Assembly: GCF_030269685.1 (NCBI RefSeq)
Contig: NZ_BSTT01000008.1
Span: 62,001-126,000, forward strand
Direction of reading: 5' to 3'
Source: Actinomycetospora sp. NBRC 106378
GTDB lineage: Bacteria > Actinomycetota > Actinomycetes > Mycobacteriales > Pseudonocardiaceae
Length of the DNA stretch: 64,000 nucleotides
Shown: positions 40,915-48,015 of the stretch, piece after piece
Numbering within the stretch: the first letter of the stretch is position 1
Layout: each line of letters begins with the position of its first letter
Made by a program: the position numbers and the translations under genes
The notes under the pieces: model-generated
Seen by the model: only the letters and a program-made list of their open reading frames with translations
Told to the model about the DNA's origin: nothing
Database searches by the model: none

Positions 40915-41556
40915 TCAGGAGCCGGCGGGGACCAGCACGGGCAGCACCCGCTGGGCGAGGTCGACGAGCAGCGAGCGCTGCTGGTCGGCCGACATGTTCC
41001 CGCCGCGGGTCAGGGTGAGGCTGACCGTGACCTGCCGGTAGGCGACGACGAGGATCGGCCCGTCGGGATCGGAGAAGAAGGTGCCCTGCGCGGCGCCGAT
41101 CGGCGTCGCCACGCCGGTGACGCCCTCGCCCTGCAGCACCTGGTTGTTCACCGCGACCTGCGCCAGCGCCGCCTCGGGTGAGTTGTAGCCGCTGGTGAGC
41201 AGCTTGAGGACCTGCGCGCCCGCCGGGGCGGCGCCGGGACCCCCGGTCGAGGTGTAGGTGCACGTCACGCGCTCGAGGCGGCCCACCGAGGGAGCGGGGA
41301 CGTCCCGCAGCGCCCGCACGTCCACCGTGCCCAGCGGCAGCCCGAGCAGGTTCGGCAGCTCGTCCTTGGACAGGATCTGGTTGCAGTCGGTCGGTACCAG
41401 CGTGGACCGCGAGGGCGGGGCGCTGGTCGGGGCCGCCGCGCCGGGGCCTGGGAACGTGGGGATCGCGGGCGTCGCGAGCTGTTCCTGCGACGAGCAGGCC
41501 GCCGCGAGCACCACCAGGGCCGCCGCCATGGCGGCCCGCAGAATTCGTCCCCGCAC
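40915..41556 (-). CDS. DUF3558-type lipoprotein
   Basis: 213 aa from GTG 41556 with GAGGGG about six bases upstream. A basic N-terminus and hydrophobic stretch end in the lipobox LAAAC with C21 as the lipidated residue, so the protein is anchored outside the membrane. After a Pro/Ala-rich linker the mature part has CNQILSKDELPNLLGLPLG and a second cysteine in VTCTYTS, the pattern of actinobacterial DUF3558 proteins. Function unknown. It converges on nothing and follows a gap of 75 bases from the MFS start. Confidence 0.8.
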   Translation of the reverse strand: MRGRILRAAMAAALVVLAAACSSQEQLATPAIPTFPGPGAAAPTSAPPSRSTLVPTDCNQILSKDELPNLLGLPLGTVDVRALRDVPAPSVGRLERVTCTYTSTGGPGAAPAGAQVLKLLTSGYNSPEAALAQVAVNNQVLQGEGVTGVATPIGAAQGTFFSDPDGPILVVAYRQVTVSLTLTRGGNMSADQQRSLLVDLAQRVLPVLVPAGS

Positions 41557-41633
41557 CCTCGTCCCCTCAGACCGCACCGCCCGGGCCACCACGGTATCGG
41601 CACCCACCGGCGTCCCGCGTCGGGAGCGCCGGG

Positions 41634-42026
41634 TCAGTCCTCCGGGATCTCCGCGAGCACCTTCTGCGCCACCCCGAACGCGCGGTTGGCCGCGGGCACC
41701 CCCGCGTACACGCCCACCTGCAGCAGCACCTCGCGGATCTCCTCGCGGGTGAGGCCGTTGCGCAGCGCCGCGCGGACGTGCATCGCGAGCTCGCCGTCGT
41801 GGTGGAGGGCGGCGAGGACCGAGAGGGTGACGATGCTGCGCTGGCGCCGGTCGAGCCCGGGCCGGTTCCAGATGCCGTCCCAGGCGTACCGGGTGATGAA
41901 GGCCTGGAACTCCGCCGTGGTCCCGTCGGTGTTCGCGATGGCGCGGTCGACGTGCTCGTCGCCGAGCACCTCCCGGCGGGTGGCGAGGCCGGCGGGATCG
42001 AGGTCGGTGGGGTCGAGACTGCTCAC
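41634..42026 (-). CDS. pcaC: 4-carboxymuconolactone decarboxylase
   Basis: 130 aa from GTG 42026, overlapping the upstream stop (GTGA). The CMD family core is present: RRQRSIVTLSVLAALHHDGE and LAMHVRAALRNGLTREEIRE, followed by VGVYAGVPAANRAFGVAQ. It decarboxylates 4-carboxymuconolactone to beta-ketoadipate enol-lactone in protocatechuate breakdown. Coupling with pcaB supports the assignment. No other pca genes are in the window, so the rest of the pathway is elsewhere. Confidence 0.92.
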   Translation of the reverse strand: MSSLDPTDLDPAGLATRREVLGDEHVDRAIANTDGTTAEFQAFITRYAWDGIWNRPGLDRRQRSIVTLSVLAALHHDGELAMHVRAALRNGLTREEIREVLLQVGVYAGVPAANRAFGVAQKVLAEIPED

Positions 42027-43369
42027 GGGTGCTCCTCCACGGGGGTGCGGGCGGCGAGGAAGGCGTCGACGAGCGCCGCCGACTCGCCGGTGTGCGTCGC
42101 CGGGTCGAGCGCGGCGTCGATCTCGGCGCGGGTCACGTCGGTCCCCGCCAGTGCCTCGACGAGCACCTGAGCGAACGGGCGGCCGGTGTCGAGCGAGGTC
42201 GAGGCGGCGTCGGTGACCAGCGTCTTCGGGTCGGCCACCCGCCCGCGCAGGGCGGTGGTGACGTTCTCGGCGAGCAGCAGGCCCCCGGTCGCGTCGAGGG
42301 CGGCCCGGACGGCGGCGGGCTCGACCACGAGGTGTCCGAGCGAGTCCGCGAGCCACGCCGCGCCCGACCCCGTCGTCCGGAGGAGCTCGCGCAGCGGCGC
42401 CCACTCGGCGTGCCAGGAGCCGGCCGCGCGCTCGTACTCGTGCCCGGAGGCGGCGGTGAGCACCGCGCACACCAGGCCGGGCACCGCGACCGCCGCGGCC
42501 CGCGCGGACACGGCGCCGACCGGGTTGCGCTTGTGGGGCAGCGTCGAGGACCCGCCCCGGCCGGGGACGTCCTCCCGGACCTCGGCGACCTCGGTCTGGG
42601 CGAGCAGCACGAGGTCGGTGGCCACCGCGCCGACCGCTGCCCCGGCCCGTCCGAGGATCCCCGCGAGCTCCGCGATCCGCCCGCGCTCGGTGTGCCACGC
42701 CAGCACCGGCTCCTCGAGCCCGAGGCGCCGTGCGAAGGCCGCCCGGACCGCCCGGCCGTCCCCGGCGAACGCCGCGAGGGTGCCGACCGCGCCGCCGAGC
42801 TGGGCCGCCGGCCGCCAGGCGCGCAGCGCCGCGACCGCCCCGTCGAGCCCTGCGGCCCACCCGGCGACCCGCAGGCCGACCGTCACCGGCGCCGCCTGCT
42901 GCAGCAGTGTGCGCCCCGCGGCGGGAGTGTCGCGGTGGGTCCGCGCCAGGGCCGCCGCCGTGTCGGCGGCGGCCGCCAGGTCGCTCGTCAGGGCGGCGAC
43001 CGCGCGGGCGGCGACGAGCATCGCCGCCGTGTCCATGACGTCCTGGCTGGTGGCGCCCCGGTGCACAGCGGCGGCCGCCTCGTCGGCCCCGTCCGCCCGC
43101 AGCGCCGCGCGGAGGGCGGCGACCAGCGGCACGACCGGGTTGCCGGACGCGGCGGCCTCCGTCGCCAGCGACCCGACGTCGACGTGGTCGGGGACGCAGA
43201 CGCCCACCACCGCGTCGGCGGTCGCCCGGTCGACGATCCCGACGTCCGCCGCGGCGGCCGCGAGGGCCGCCTCCGTCTCGAGCAGGGCGGCGAGCCACGC
43301 GTCATCGGAGACCGCCTGCCGGGCGGCCCCGCGCGCGAGGATCTCGTCGAACAGACCGGGCGCGATCAC
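42023..43369 (-). CDS. pcaB: 3-carboxy-cis,cis-muconate cycloisomerase
   Basis: 448 aa from GTG 43369. It belongs to the fumarase/aspartase superfamily, with the signature GGSSTLPHKRNPVGAVSARA near residue 275 and HRGATSQDVMDTAAM near 103. Length and the neighbouring pcaC favour PcaB over adenylosuccinate lyase. It lactonises 3-carboxymuconate. About 80 C-terminal residues form the helical extension usual for PcaB. Confidence 0.92.
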   Translation of the reverse strand: MIAPGLFDEILARGAARQAVSDDAWLAALLETEAALAAAAADVGIVDRATADAVVGVCVPDHVDVGSLATEAAASGNPVVPLVAALRAALRADGADEAAAAVHRGATSQDVMDTAAMLVAARAVAALTSDLAAAADTAAALARTHRDTPAAGRTLLQQAAPVTVGLRVAGWAAGLDGAVAALRAWRPAAQLGGAVGTLAAFAGDGRAVRAAFARRLGLEEPVLAWHTERGRIAELAGILGRAGAAVGAVATDLVLLAQTEVAEVREDVPGRGGSSTLPHKRNPVGAVSARAAAVAVPGLVCAVLTAASGHEYERAAGSWHAEWAPLRELLRTTGSGAAWLADSLGHLVVEPAAVRAALDATGGLLLAENVTTALRGRVADPKTLVTDAASTSLDTGRPFAQVLVEALAGTDVTRAEIDAALDPATHTGESAALVDAFLAARTPVEEHP

Positions 43370-43418
43370 GCGCGCATCATGCCGCGCGCGCCGCCCCGGC
43401 CCGCCACGGAACTTCCGC

Positions 43419-43958
43419 TCAGGCGAATTCCTTGACGAACGTCGCGCAGAACGCGTCGAGGTCGTCCGGGTTGCGGCTGGTGATCAGCCCCTGGTCGACG
43501 ACGACCTGCTCGTCGACGACGTTCCCGCCCGCGTTGCGGATGTCGGTCCGCACGCTCGGGAAGGAGGTGAGGCGCTTGCCGCGCACGAGGTCGGCCTCGA
43601 CGAGGGTCCACGGCGCGTGGCAGATCGCGGCGATCGGCTTGCCGGCCCCCGCGATCGCCTGCACGAAGGCGATGACGTCGCCGTTCTGGCGCAGCGTGTC
43701 CGGGTTGCAGGTGCCACCGGGCAGGATGAGGGCGTCGAAGTCGTCGGCCGAGACGTCGGCGATCGCCCGGTCCACGGAGAACGTGTCGCCGGGGTTGATG
43801 TCGCCGTTCATGGCCTGGATCTCGCCCGTGTCCACCGAGATCAGCGTGGTGGTCGCGCCGGCGTCGTCGGCCGCCTTGCGGGGCTGCTCCAGCTCGACCT
43901 GCTCCACGCCGCTGGCCGCGAGGATCGCGACGCGCTTGCCGGAGAGTTCGTTCGCCAT
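43419..43958 (-). CDS. DJ-1/PfpI-family protein (type 1 glutamine amidotransferase-like)
   Basis: 179 aa, ATG 43958, with GGAGG about eight bases upstream. The nucleophile elbow is AAICHAPWTLVEAD (Cys followed by His), and KRVAILAASGVEQVELEQPR with ALILPGGTCNPDTLR match the PfpI/YraA group. Such proteins act on glyoxal adducts or as stress-related hydrolases; claims differ among family members. It is transcribed alone between pcaB and the DUF309 gene. Confidence 0.9.
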   Translation of the reverse strand: MANELSGKRVAILAASGVEQVELEQPRKAADDAGATTTLISVDTGEIQAMNGDINPGDTFSVDRAIADVSADDFDALILPGGTCNPDTLRQNGDVIAFVQAIAGAGKPIAAICHAPWTLVEADLVRGKRLTSFPSVRTDIRNAGGNVVDEQVVVDQGLITSRNPDDLDAFCATFVKEFA

Positions 43959-44028
43959 TCGGGGCTCCTCCATCGAAGATCGTCTTTCTCCACGACGGGT
44001 TGCCCACGACCGAGTGCGCGCGAAACGG

Positions 44029-44511
44029 TCAGCGCACCAGGCGCGGCGGGCTCCCCGACTCCAGCTCCCCGCCGGCCTCGACGGCGTCCGCGCGGGTCTG
44101 CGCCCACGCGACGACCCCCTCGGCGTCGACGCCGTGGCGCCCGGCCACCGACGCTCCGGAACCCAGGTTCTCCGCCCCGCGACGCAGCAGCGAGATCGCG
44201 CCCCGGCGGTTCCCGCGCTGGGCGTGGGTGAGGCCCACCGCGAGCTGGGCGAGGCCCTGCCAGAAGGCGCGCTCGTCGTCGGCCCCGGACTTCCACGCCC
44301 CCTCGAGCACCTCGTGGGCGTGGAACGGGAACCCGCCGTCGAGCAGGCGCTGGGCCTCGCGCAACGCCTCGTCGGGCGGCAGGACCACGTCCTCGTCCAC
44401 CCGCTCGACCCCTTCGGCGCCCGGCGGCAGGGGCCGGCCGGAGGCGTCGCGGGGCCGGGCGTTGCGGGCCCGGCCCGCCTCGTCGCGGTCGCGTTCGGCA
44501 CGTGAGGTCAC
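44029..44511 (-). CDS. DUF309-family protein
   Basis: 160 aa from GTG 44511. The family motif is FPFHAHEVLEGAWK near residue 60, followed by ERAFWQGLAQLAVGLTHAQRGN. The N-terminus is charged and of low complexity. DUF309 proteins are small helical proteins of unknown function. A longer in-frame start at 44571 would run through the upstream terminator hairpin and is unlikely. Confidence 0.82.
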   Translation of the reverse strand: MTSRAERDRDEAGRARNARPRDASGRPLPPGAEGVERVDEDVVLPPDEALREAQRLLDGGFPFHAHEVLEGAWKSGADDERAFWQGLAQLAVGLTHAQRGNRRGAISLLRRGAENLGSGASVAGRHGVDAEGVVAWAQTRADAVEAGGELESGSPPRLVR

Positions 44512-44552
44512 GCCTCCACGGTGACACGCCGGACCGCCACGAGGCCCACGCA

Positions 44553-44598
44553 CGAACGGGCCGTTCGTCACGGTCTTCCGTGACGGACGGCCCGTTCG
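44553..44598 (-). terminator. 21-bp stem-loop downstream of the TerC gene
   Basis: Arms 44553-44573 and 44578-44598 pair at 20 of 21 positions with one G-T wobble, loop TCTT. It starts 30 bases after the TerC stop on the minus strand and separates it from the DUF309 gene. It contains the CACGAACGGG word also seen in the hairpin at 47.9 kb. Confidence 0.85.
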
Positions 44599-44628
44599 CG
44601 GGGTGGACGCCGGGTCGGCGCCGCGGGA

Positions 44629-45729
44629 TCAGCGCCGCCGGGAGGCGTCGGCCGGCTCCTCCGCCGACGCCGACGTGGCTCCGTTCGTCGTCCCACCGTT
44701 CGTGGCGCTCCCGGACGAGCCGTCGTGGTCGTCGTCCGGACCCGTCGCTCCCGCCTCCGACGACTCCTTCGGCGGCAGACCCCGGGTGGCGTACAGGCTC
44801 GTGACGGTCACGACCGTCAGGGTCACGAGGATGACCGCCAGCGACAGCGCGGTCGGCACCTCGGGGATGGCCGGGTTGATGTCGACGTGGAGCCAGTGGA
44901 GGATCAGCTTCACGCCGATGAAGGCCAGGATGAACGCCAGGCCGTAGGACAGGTGGACCAGGCGCTCCAGCAGCCCCACCAGCAGGAAGTACAGGGCGCG
45001 CAGGCCGAGCAGCGCGAACGCGTTCGCGGTGAACACGATGTAGGCGTTCTGGGTGATGCCGAAGATCGCCGGGATCGAGTCGAGCGCGAAGACGAGGTCG
45101 ACCGACAAGATCACCGCGACGGTGATGAACAGCGGGGTGACGCCGAGCTTGCCGCCGACCTTGCGCCAGAGCTGTCCGTCGTGCTTGTCGCCCGGCTTCG
45201 TGTCCTCCTCGTGGACGGTCACCAGCTTGCGGGTCAGGCGCACCGCGACGTTGTCGCTCATGTCCTTCGGCTCGTCGCCGTGGGAGCGGATCAGCCCGTA
45301 GGCGGTGTAGAGCAGGAACGCCCCGAAGATCACGAAGGCGAAGCTGAACGTGTTGATCACGGCCGCGCCGATGAGGATGAAGATCGCCCGCATCACCAGC
45401 GCGCCGACGACGCCCCAGAGCAGCACCTTCTGCTGGTGGCGCTTCGGCACCGCGAACTGCGCCAGGATCACCGCGAAGATGAACAGGTTGTCGACCGAGA
45501 GGCTCTTCTCGACCAGCCAGCCCGACAGGTACTCGACGCCCGACTGGGCGCCCATGAAGAGCCAGACGCCGGCGCCGAAGACCAGGGCGACCACGATGTA
45601 GATGACCGACCACAGGGTCGCCTCACGGAAGCTGACCTCGTGTGGCGACCGCGCGTGCCAGATGTCGATGGCCACGAGGACGACGATGCCGCCGATCGTC
45701 GCGGCCCAGACCCAGAACGGGACGGTCAC
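44629..45729 (-). CDS. TerC-family membrane protein
   Basis: 366 aa from GTG 45729. About nine helices with the TerC core: EKSLSVDNLFIFAVILAQFA (the SxDN motif) and VILSVDLVFALDSIPAIFGI (SVDxxFAxDSIPA). The two acidic motifs suit metal binding, and relatives (Alx, MeeF) export manganese. A hydrophilic Thr/Gly/Ser-rich tail of about 60 residues follows the last helix. A structured leader lies just upstream (45751-45789). Likely role is Mn2+ efflux or metal insertion at the membrane. Confidence 0.92.
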   Translation of the reverse strand: MTVPFWVWAATIGGIVVLVAIDIWHARSPHEVSFREATLWSVIYIVVALVFGAGVWLFMGAQSGVEYLSGWLVEKSLSVDNLFIFAVILAQFAVPKRHQQKVLLWGVVGALVMRAIFILIGAAVINTFSFAFVIFGAFLLYTAYGLIRSHGDEPKDMSDNVAVRLTRKLVTVHEEDTKPGDKHDGQLWRKVGGKLGVTPLFITVAVILSVDLVFALDSIPAIFGITQNAYIVFTANAFALLGLRALYFLLVGLLERLVHLSYGLAFILAFIGVKLILHWLHVDINPAIPEVPTALSLAVILVTLTVVTVTSLYATRGLPPKESSEAGATGPDDDHDGSSGSATNGGTTNGATSASAEEPADASRRR

Positions 45730-45750
45730 GTCCAGCCTCCTCCAGCCGAT

Positions 45751-45789
45751 GAACTGCCCATCCCAACGGATGGGTCTTTCTTTGAGTTC
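45751..45789 (-). promoter_or_regulatory. Structured 5' leader of the TerC gene
   Basis: Twenty-two bases before the TerC start, a 7-bp hairpin (45757-45763 with 45768-45774, CCCATCC/GGATGGG) is enclosed by GAACT/AGTTC (45751-45755 with 45785-45789). TerC genes in many bacteria are preceded by the yybP-ykoY manganese riboswitch, but its conserved GGGGAGUA core was not found. The structure may be a different metal leader or an attenuator. Confidence 0.4.
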
Positions 45790-45914
45790 CCTTTACCCCG
45801 TGAGCCGGGACACGCCACCCGTCCCGGCGAACTCTTCCCGCTCCCACGCGTCGTCGCACCTCAGTCGGACCCACACGGGCGACGCTGCTGCTCCGAAATG
45901 GCGACGGGAGGGTC

Positions 45915-47132
45915 ATGACGGCTGGTCGGGTCGGTCTCGCGGTACTGGTCGCAGGGGTCGCGCTCGCGCCGGCCGCGCTCGCCGCCCCACCCCCGCCATC
46001 ACCCGCCCCTCCCCCGGACCGGGTCCTCGACACCCTGTTCGCCCCGCGGGGCGGCGACGTCGTCGGCACCGAGTACCGCGAGTTCACGACGACGGCCGCC
46101 GCAGGCCGGGTGCGCGGGCACCTGATCCGGGTCGATCTCGCCAACCGGACGGTGGCGATCCGGCTGCTGCGGCCCGCCGTCGTGAGCGCGGTCGGCACGG
46201 TCCCCGACCTCGCCGCGCGCGTGGGCGCGATCGGCGCGGTCAACGGCAACTTCTTCGACGAGGGCGGCACCGGCGCGTCGGTCGGGGTCGAGTACGAGAA
46301 CAAGGCCCTGATCAAGTCCGCGGTGGTCCTCGGACGGCGCCCGGCCCCGCCGGGCCCGCCCGGGTCGAGCCCCGACACCGTGATCGGCATCGACACCCAG
46401 GGCGTCGGGCGGATCGGGCGCGTGCTCTTCTCCGGCTCGGTCCGCCTCGCCGGCCGGGAGCTCCCCCTGGCCGGCCTCAACCTCTACGCCGTTCCGGTCG
46501 GCGGGGTCGCCGCCTTCACCCCGACCTGGGGCGGCACGACCCGGGCGCGCACCGTCTGCGGGTCCGACACCGACGCGAAGGCCCCGTGCGCGGGGGACGC
46601 GGTCGAGGTACGGGTGAAGGCGGGGAAGGCGGTGGCCGTCGGCGCGGTCGGCACCGCCGCGGTGCCCGCCGGTGAGGTCGCCCTCGTCGCCCGCGACGGG
46701 GCCGCGGCGCCGCTGCGGGCCCTGCGCGTCGGGGATCCGGTCGACGCCCGGTGGACCGCCCTCGCGCCGGACACCCCGCCGCTGCGGACGGCGCTGGGCG
46801 CGCTCGCGCTGGTCCGCGACGGGGCGCCGTGGCCCGGCCTGCAGACCACCGAACGAGCACCGCGCACCGCGGTCGGGCTGTCGGCCGACGGCCGCACGCT
46901 GTGGCTGATCGCGGTCGACGGGCGACAGGAGGCGAGCGTGGGTGCGACCCTCGCCGAGCTCGGGCGGCTGGTCGTCGACCTCGGTATCCCGCAGGCCGTG
47001 GCCCTCGACGGCGGCGGGTCGACCCAGATGGTCCGCCGCCCGGCCGGAGGGGCGCTCGCCGTCGCGAACGCGCCGTCCTCGAAGCCCCTGCGGGCCGTGG
47101 CCGACGGCCTCGCCGTCGTCCCCGCCGGCTGA
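45915..47132 (+). CDS. Secreted phosphodiester glycosidase-family (NAGPA domain) protein
   Basis: 405 aa, ATG 45915. Residues 1-23 form a signal peptide (VGLAVLVAGVALAPAALA then A), so the protein is exported. NAGPA signatures are VGAIGAVNGNFFDEGGTGAS near residue 107 and IPQAVALDGGGSTQMVRRP near residue 360. NAGPA-fold enzymes remove GlcNAc from phosphodiesters in animals; bacterial members are thought to act on cell-wall glycopolymers or exopolysaccharide. A second family member is at 54771-56159. Confidence 0.9.
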   Translation: MTAGRVGLAVLVAGVALAPAALAAPPPPSPAPPPDRVLDTLFAPRGGDVVGTEYREFTTTAAAGRVRGHLIRVDLANRTVAIRLLRPAVVSAVGTVPDLAARVGAIGAVNGNFFDEGGTGASVGVEYENKALIKSAVVLGRRPAPPGPPGSSPDTVIGIDTQGVGRIGRVLFSGSVRLAGRELPLAGLNLYAVPVGGVAAFTPTWGGTTRARTVCGSDTDAKAPCAGDAVEVRVKAGKAVAVGAVGTAAVPAGEVALVARDGAAAPLRALRVGDPVDARWTALAPDTPPLRTALGALALVRDGAPWPGLQTTERAPRTAVGLSADGRTLWLIAVDGRQEASVGATLAELGRLVVDLGIPQAVALDGGGSTQMVRRPAGGALAVANAPSSKPLRAVADGLAVVPAG

Positions 47133-47150
47133 GATTTTTCGTCCGGGGCG

Positions 47151-47176
47151 GGAACAGCGCGCGGGGCGGCGTGGTT
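47151..47176 (+). promoter_or_regulatory. SigR/SigH-like promoter
   Basis: GGAAC at 47151-47155 and GTT at 47174-47176 are separated by exactly 18 bases, matching the GGAAY-N18-GTT consensus of thiol-oxidative-stress sigma factors of actinobacteria. The expected start site, 7-9 bases after GTT, falls at the first base of the structured region that begins at 47182. No protein-coding frame follows. Confidence 0.5.
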
Positions 47177-47181
47177 GGATC

Positions 47182-47357
47182 GGGTGTCCGGGCCGGGCGC
47201 CATGTGCCCCCGGGTCTCAATAATAAGAGCCGCCAGGGACGATCGTTCGGCTGAAGCCCTGGTGTGCCACGCGCCGCGAGGCGGCTCATCGCCCGGCTCG
47301 GACACCCTCATCGCGACGACGGGCCCCGGCACCTGATGGTGCCGGGGCCCGTCGTCG
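47182..47357 (+). ncRNA. Candidate structured non-coding RNA
   Basis: An outer stem pairs 47182-47198 with 47291-47307 at 16 of 17 positions plus one G-T wobble. Inside it GAGCCGCC (47227-47234) pairs with GGCGGCTC (47280-47287), and CAGGG/CCCTG (47234-47238 with 47257-47261) closes a small hairpin. A strong 19-bp hairpin ends the unit. A SigR-like promoter sits at the right distance upstream. It has no resemblance that I can see to tmRNA, SRP RNA, 6S RNA or RNase P RNA. The AATAATAAG stretch inside is very AT-rich for this genome. Confidence 0.45.
47314..47357. terminator. 19-bp GC hairpin between convergent transcripts
   Basis: Arms 47315-47332 and 47339-47356 are perfect complements (18 bp, extended by one pair to 47314/47357) with loop CTGATG. 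It lies ten bases beyond the stop of the DUF4190 gene and would also end the plus-strand transcript. Confidence 0.85.
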
Positions 47358-47366
47358 TACCGGGAC

Positions 47367-47828
47367 CTACTGTCCGCCGCCGAGATCGGGCATCTGGGAG
47401 CCGAACTGGTCCACGCACTGCTGGAGTGCGCTCTGCTTGGCGGCCAGGGTCGGCTGCTGGTTGGCGACCTGGACGCACTGCGTGGCCTGATCGACCGACG
47501 CCCCACCGCCGAGCCCGAAGAACGCGAAGCCGAAGAGCAGGACCGCGATCGTCAGCAGCAGGTTCAGCAGGAACGTGAGCACGCCGAGGATCAGGCCGGT
47601 GAGGGCGACCCCGCCGTTGGTGGCCTGCTGCTTGCGCACCCGGCCCCGCCCGATCACCCCGAAGATGATCGCGAGCAGTCCGAGGATCAGGCCGGCGACC
47701 GGCAGCCAGATGAGCAGGAGCGCGAGGATCCCGAACACCAGCGCCGCGACACCCATGCCGTTCTTCGGCTTCGGGGGCGGGGTGGCGGTGCCGGTGTCCC
47801 ACTGGCCCTGCGGGTAGGGCTCGGTCAC
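47367..47828 (-). CDS. DUF4190-type membrane protein
   Basis: 153 aa from GTG 47828. A Pro/Lys-rich N-terminus precedes GMGVAALVFGILALLLIWLP and GLILGLLAIIFGVIGRGRVR, the DUF4190 helix pair with the GxGRxR loop, then a third helix. A C-terminal segment with two cysteines (TQCVQVANQQPTLAAKQSAL then QQCVDQFG) probably faces outside and may form a disulfide. Function unknown. Confidence 0.85.
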   Translation of the reverse strand: MTEPYPQGQWDTGTATPPPKPKNGMGVAALVFGILALLLIWLPVAGLILGLLAIIFGVIGRGRVRKQQATNGGVALTGLILGVLTFLLNLLLTIAVLLFGFAFFGLGGGASVDQATQCVQVANQQPTLAAKQSALQQCVDQFGSQMPDLGGGQ

Positions 47829-47918
47829 GTCGGGTGTCCTCTCGGCTCGGGGTGGGTGCCCACCTTCTACCCGCCGAGTCCGGTTTCACACCGCTGCGCG
47901 GGCGGCCCCGACCGGACG

Positions 47919-47959
47919 AACGACGCGTTCGTGGCGTCCAGCTGCACGAACGGGTCGTT
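47919..47959 (-). terminator. Hairpin downstream of the acyl-CoA oxidase gene
   Basis: Arms 47919-47933 and 47945-47959 pair at 14 of 15 positions around an 11-base loop. It is about 57 bases past the acyl-CoA oxidase stop on the minus strand. The arms carry ACGAACG/CGTTCGT words like the hairpin at 44.55 kb. Confidence 0.65.
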
Positions 47960-48015
47960 CGGTCCACCGGGTCGCGCACGCCGCGCGAGAGGGACACGAG
48001 GCAGCCCGGTCGACC

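Noticed and set aside
45730..45914. yybP-ykoY manganese riboswitch upstream of TerC
   Set aside because: The conserved GGGGAGUA core and the second conserved internal loop could not be found on the minus strand.
47182..47357. tmRNA, SRP RNA or 6S RNA identity for the structured region
   Set aside because: No tag peptide frame, no SRP tetraloop motif and no long open bubble typical of 6S were seen, so it is left as unassigned.
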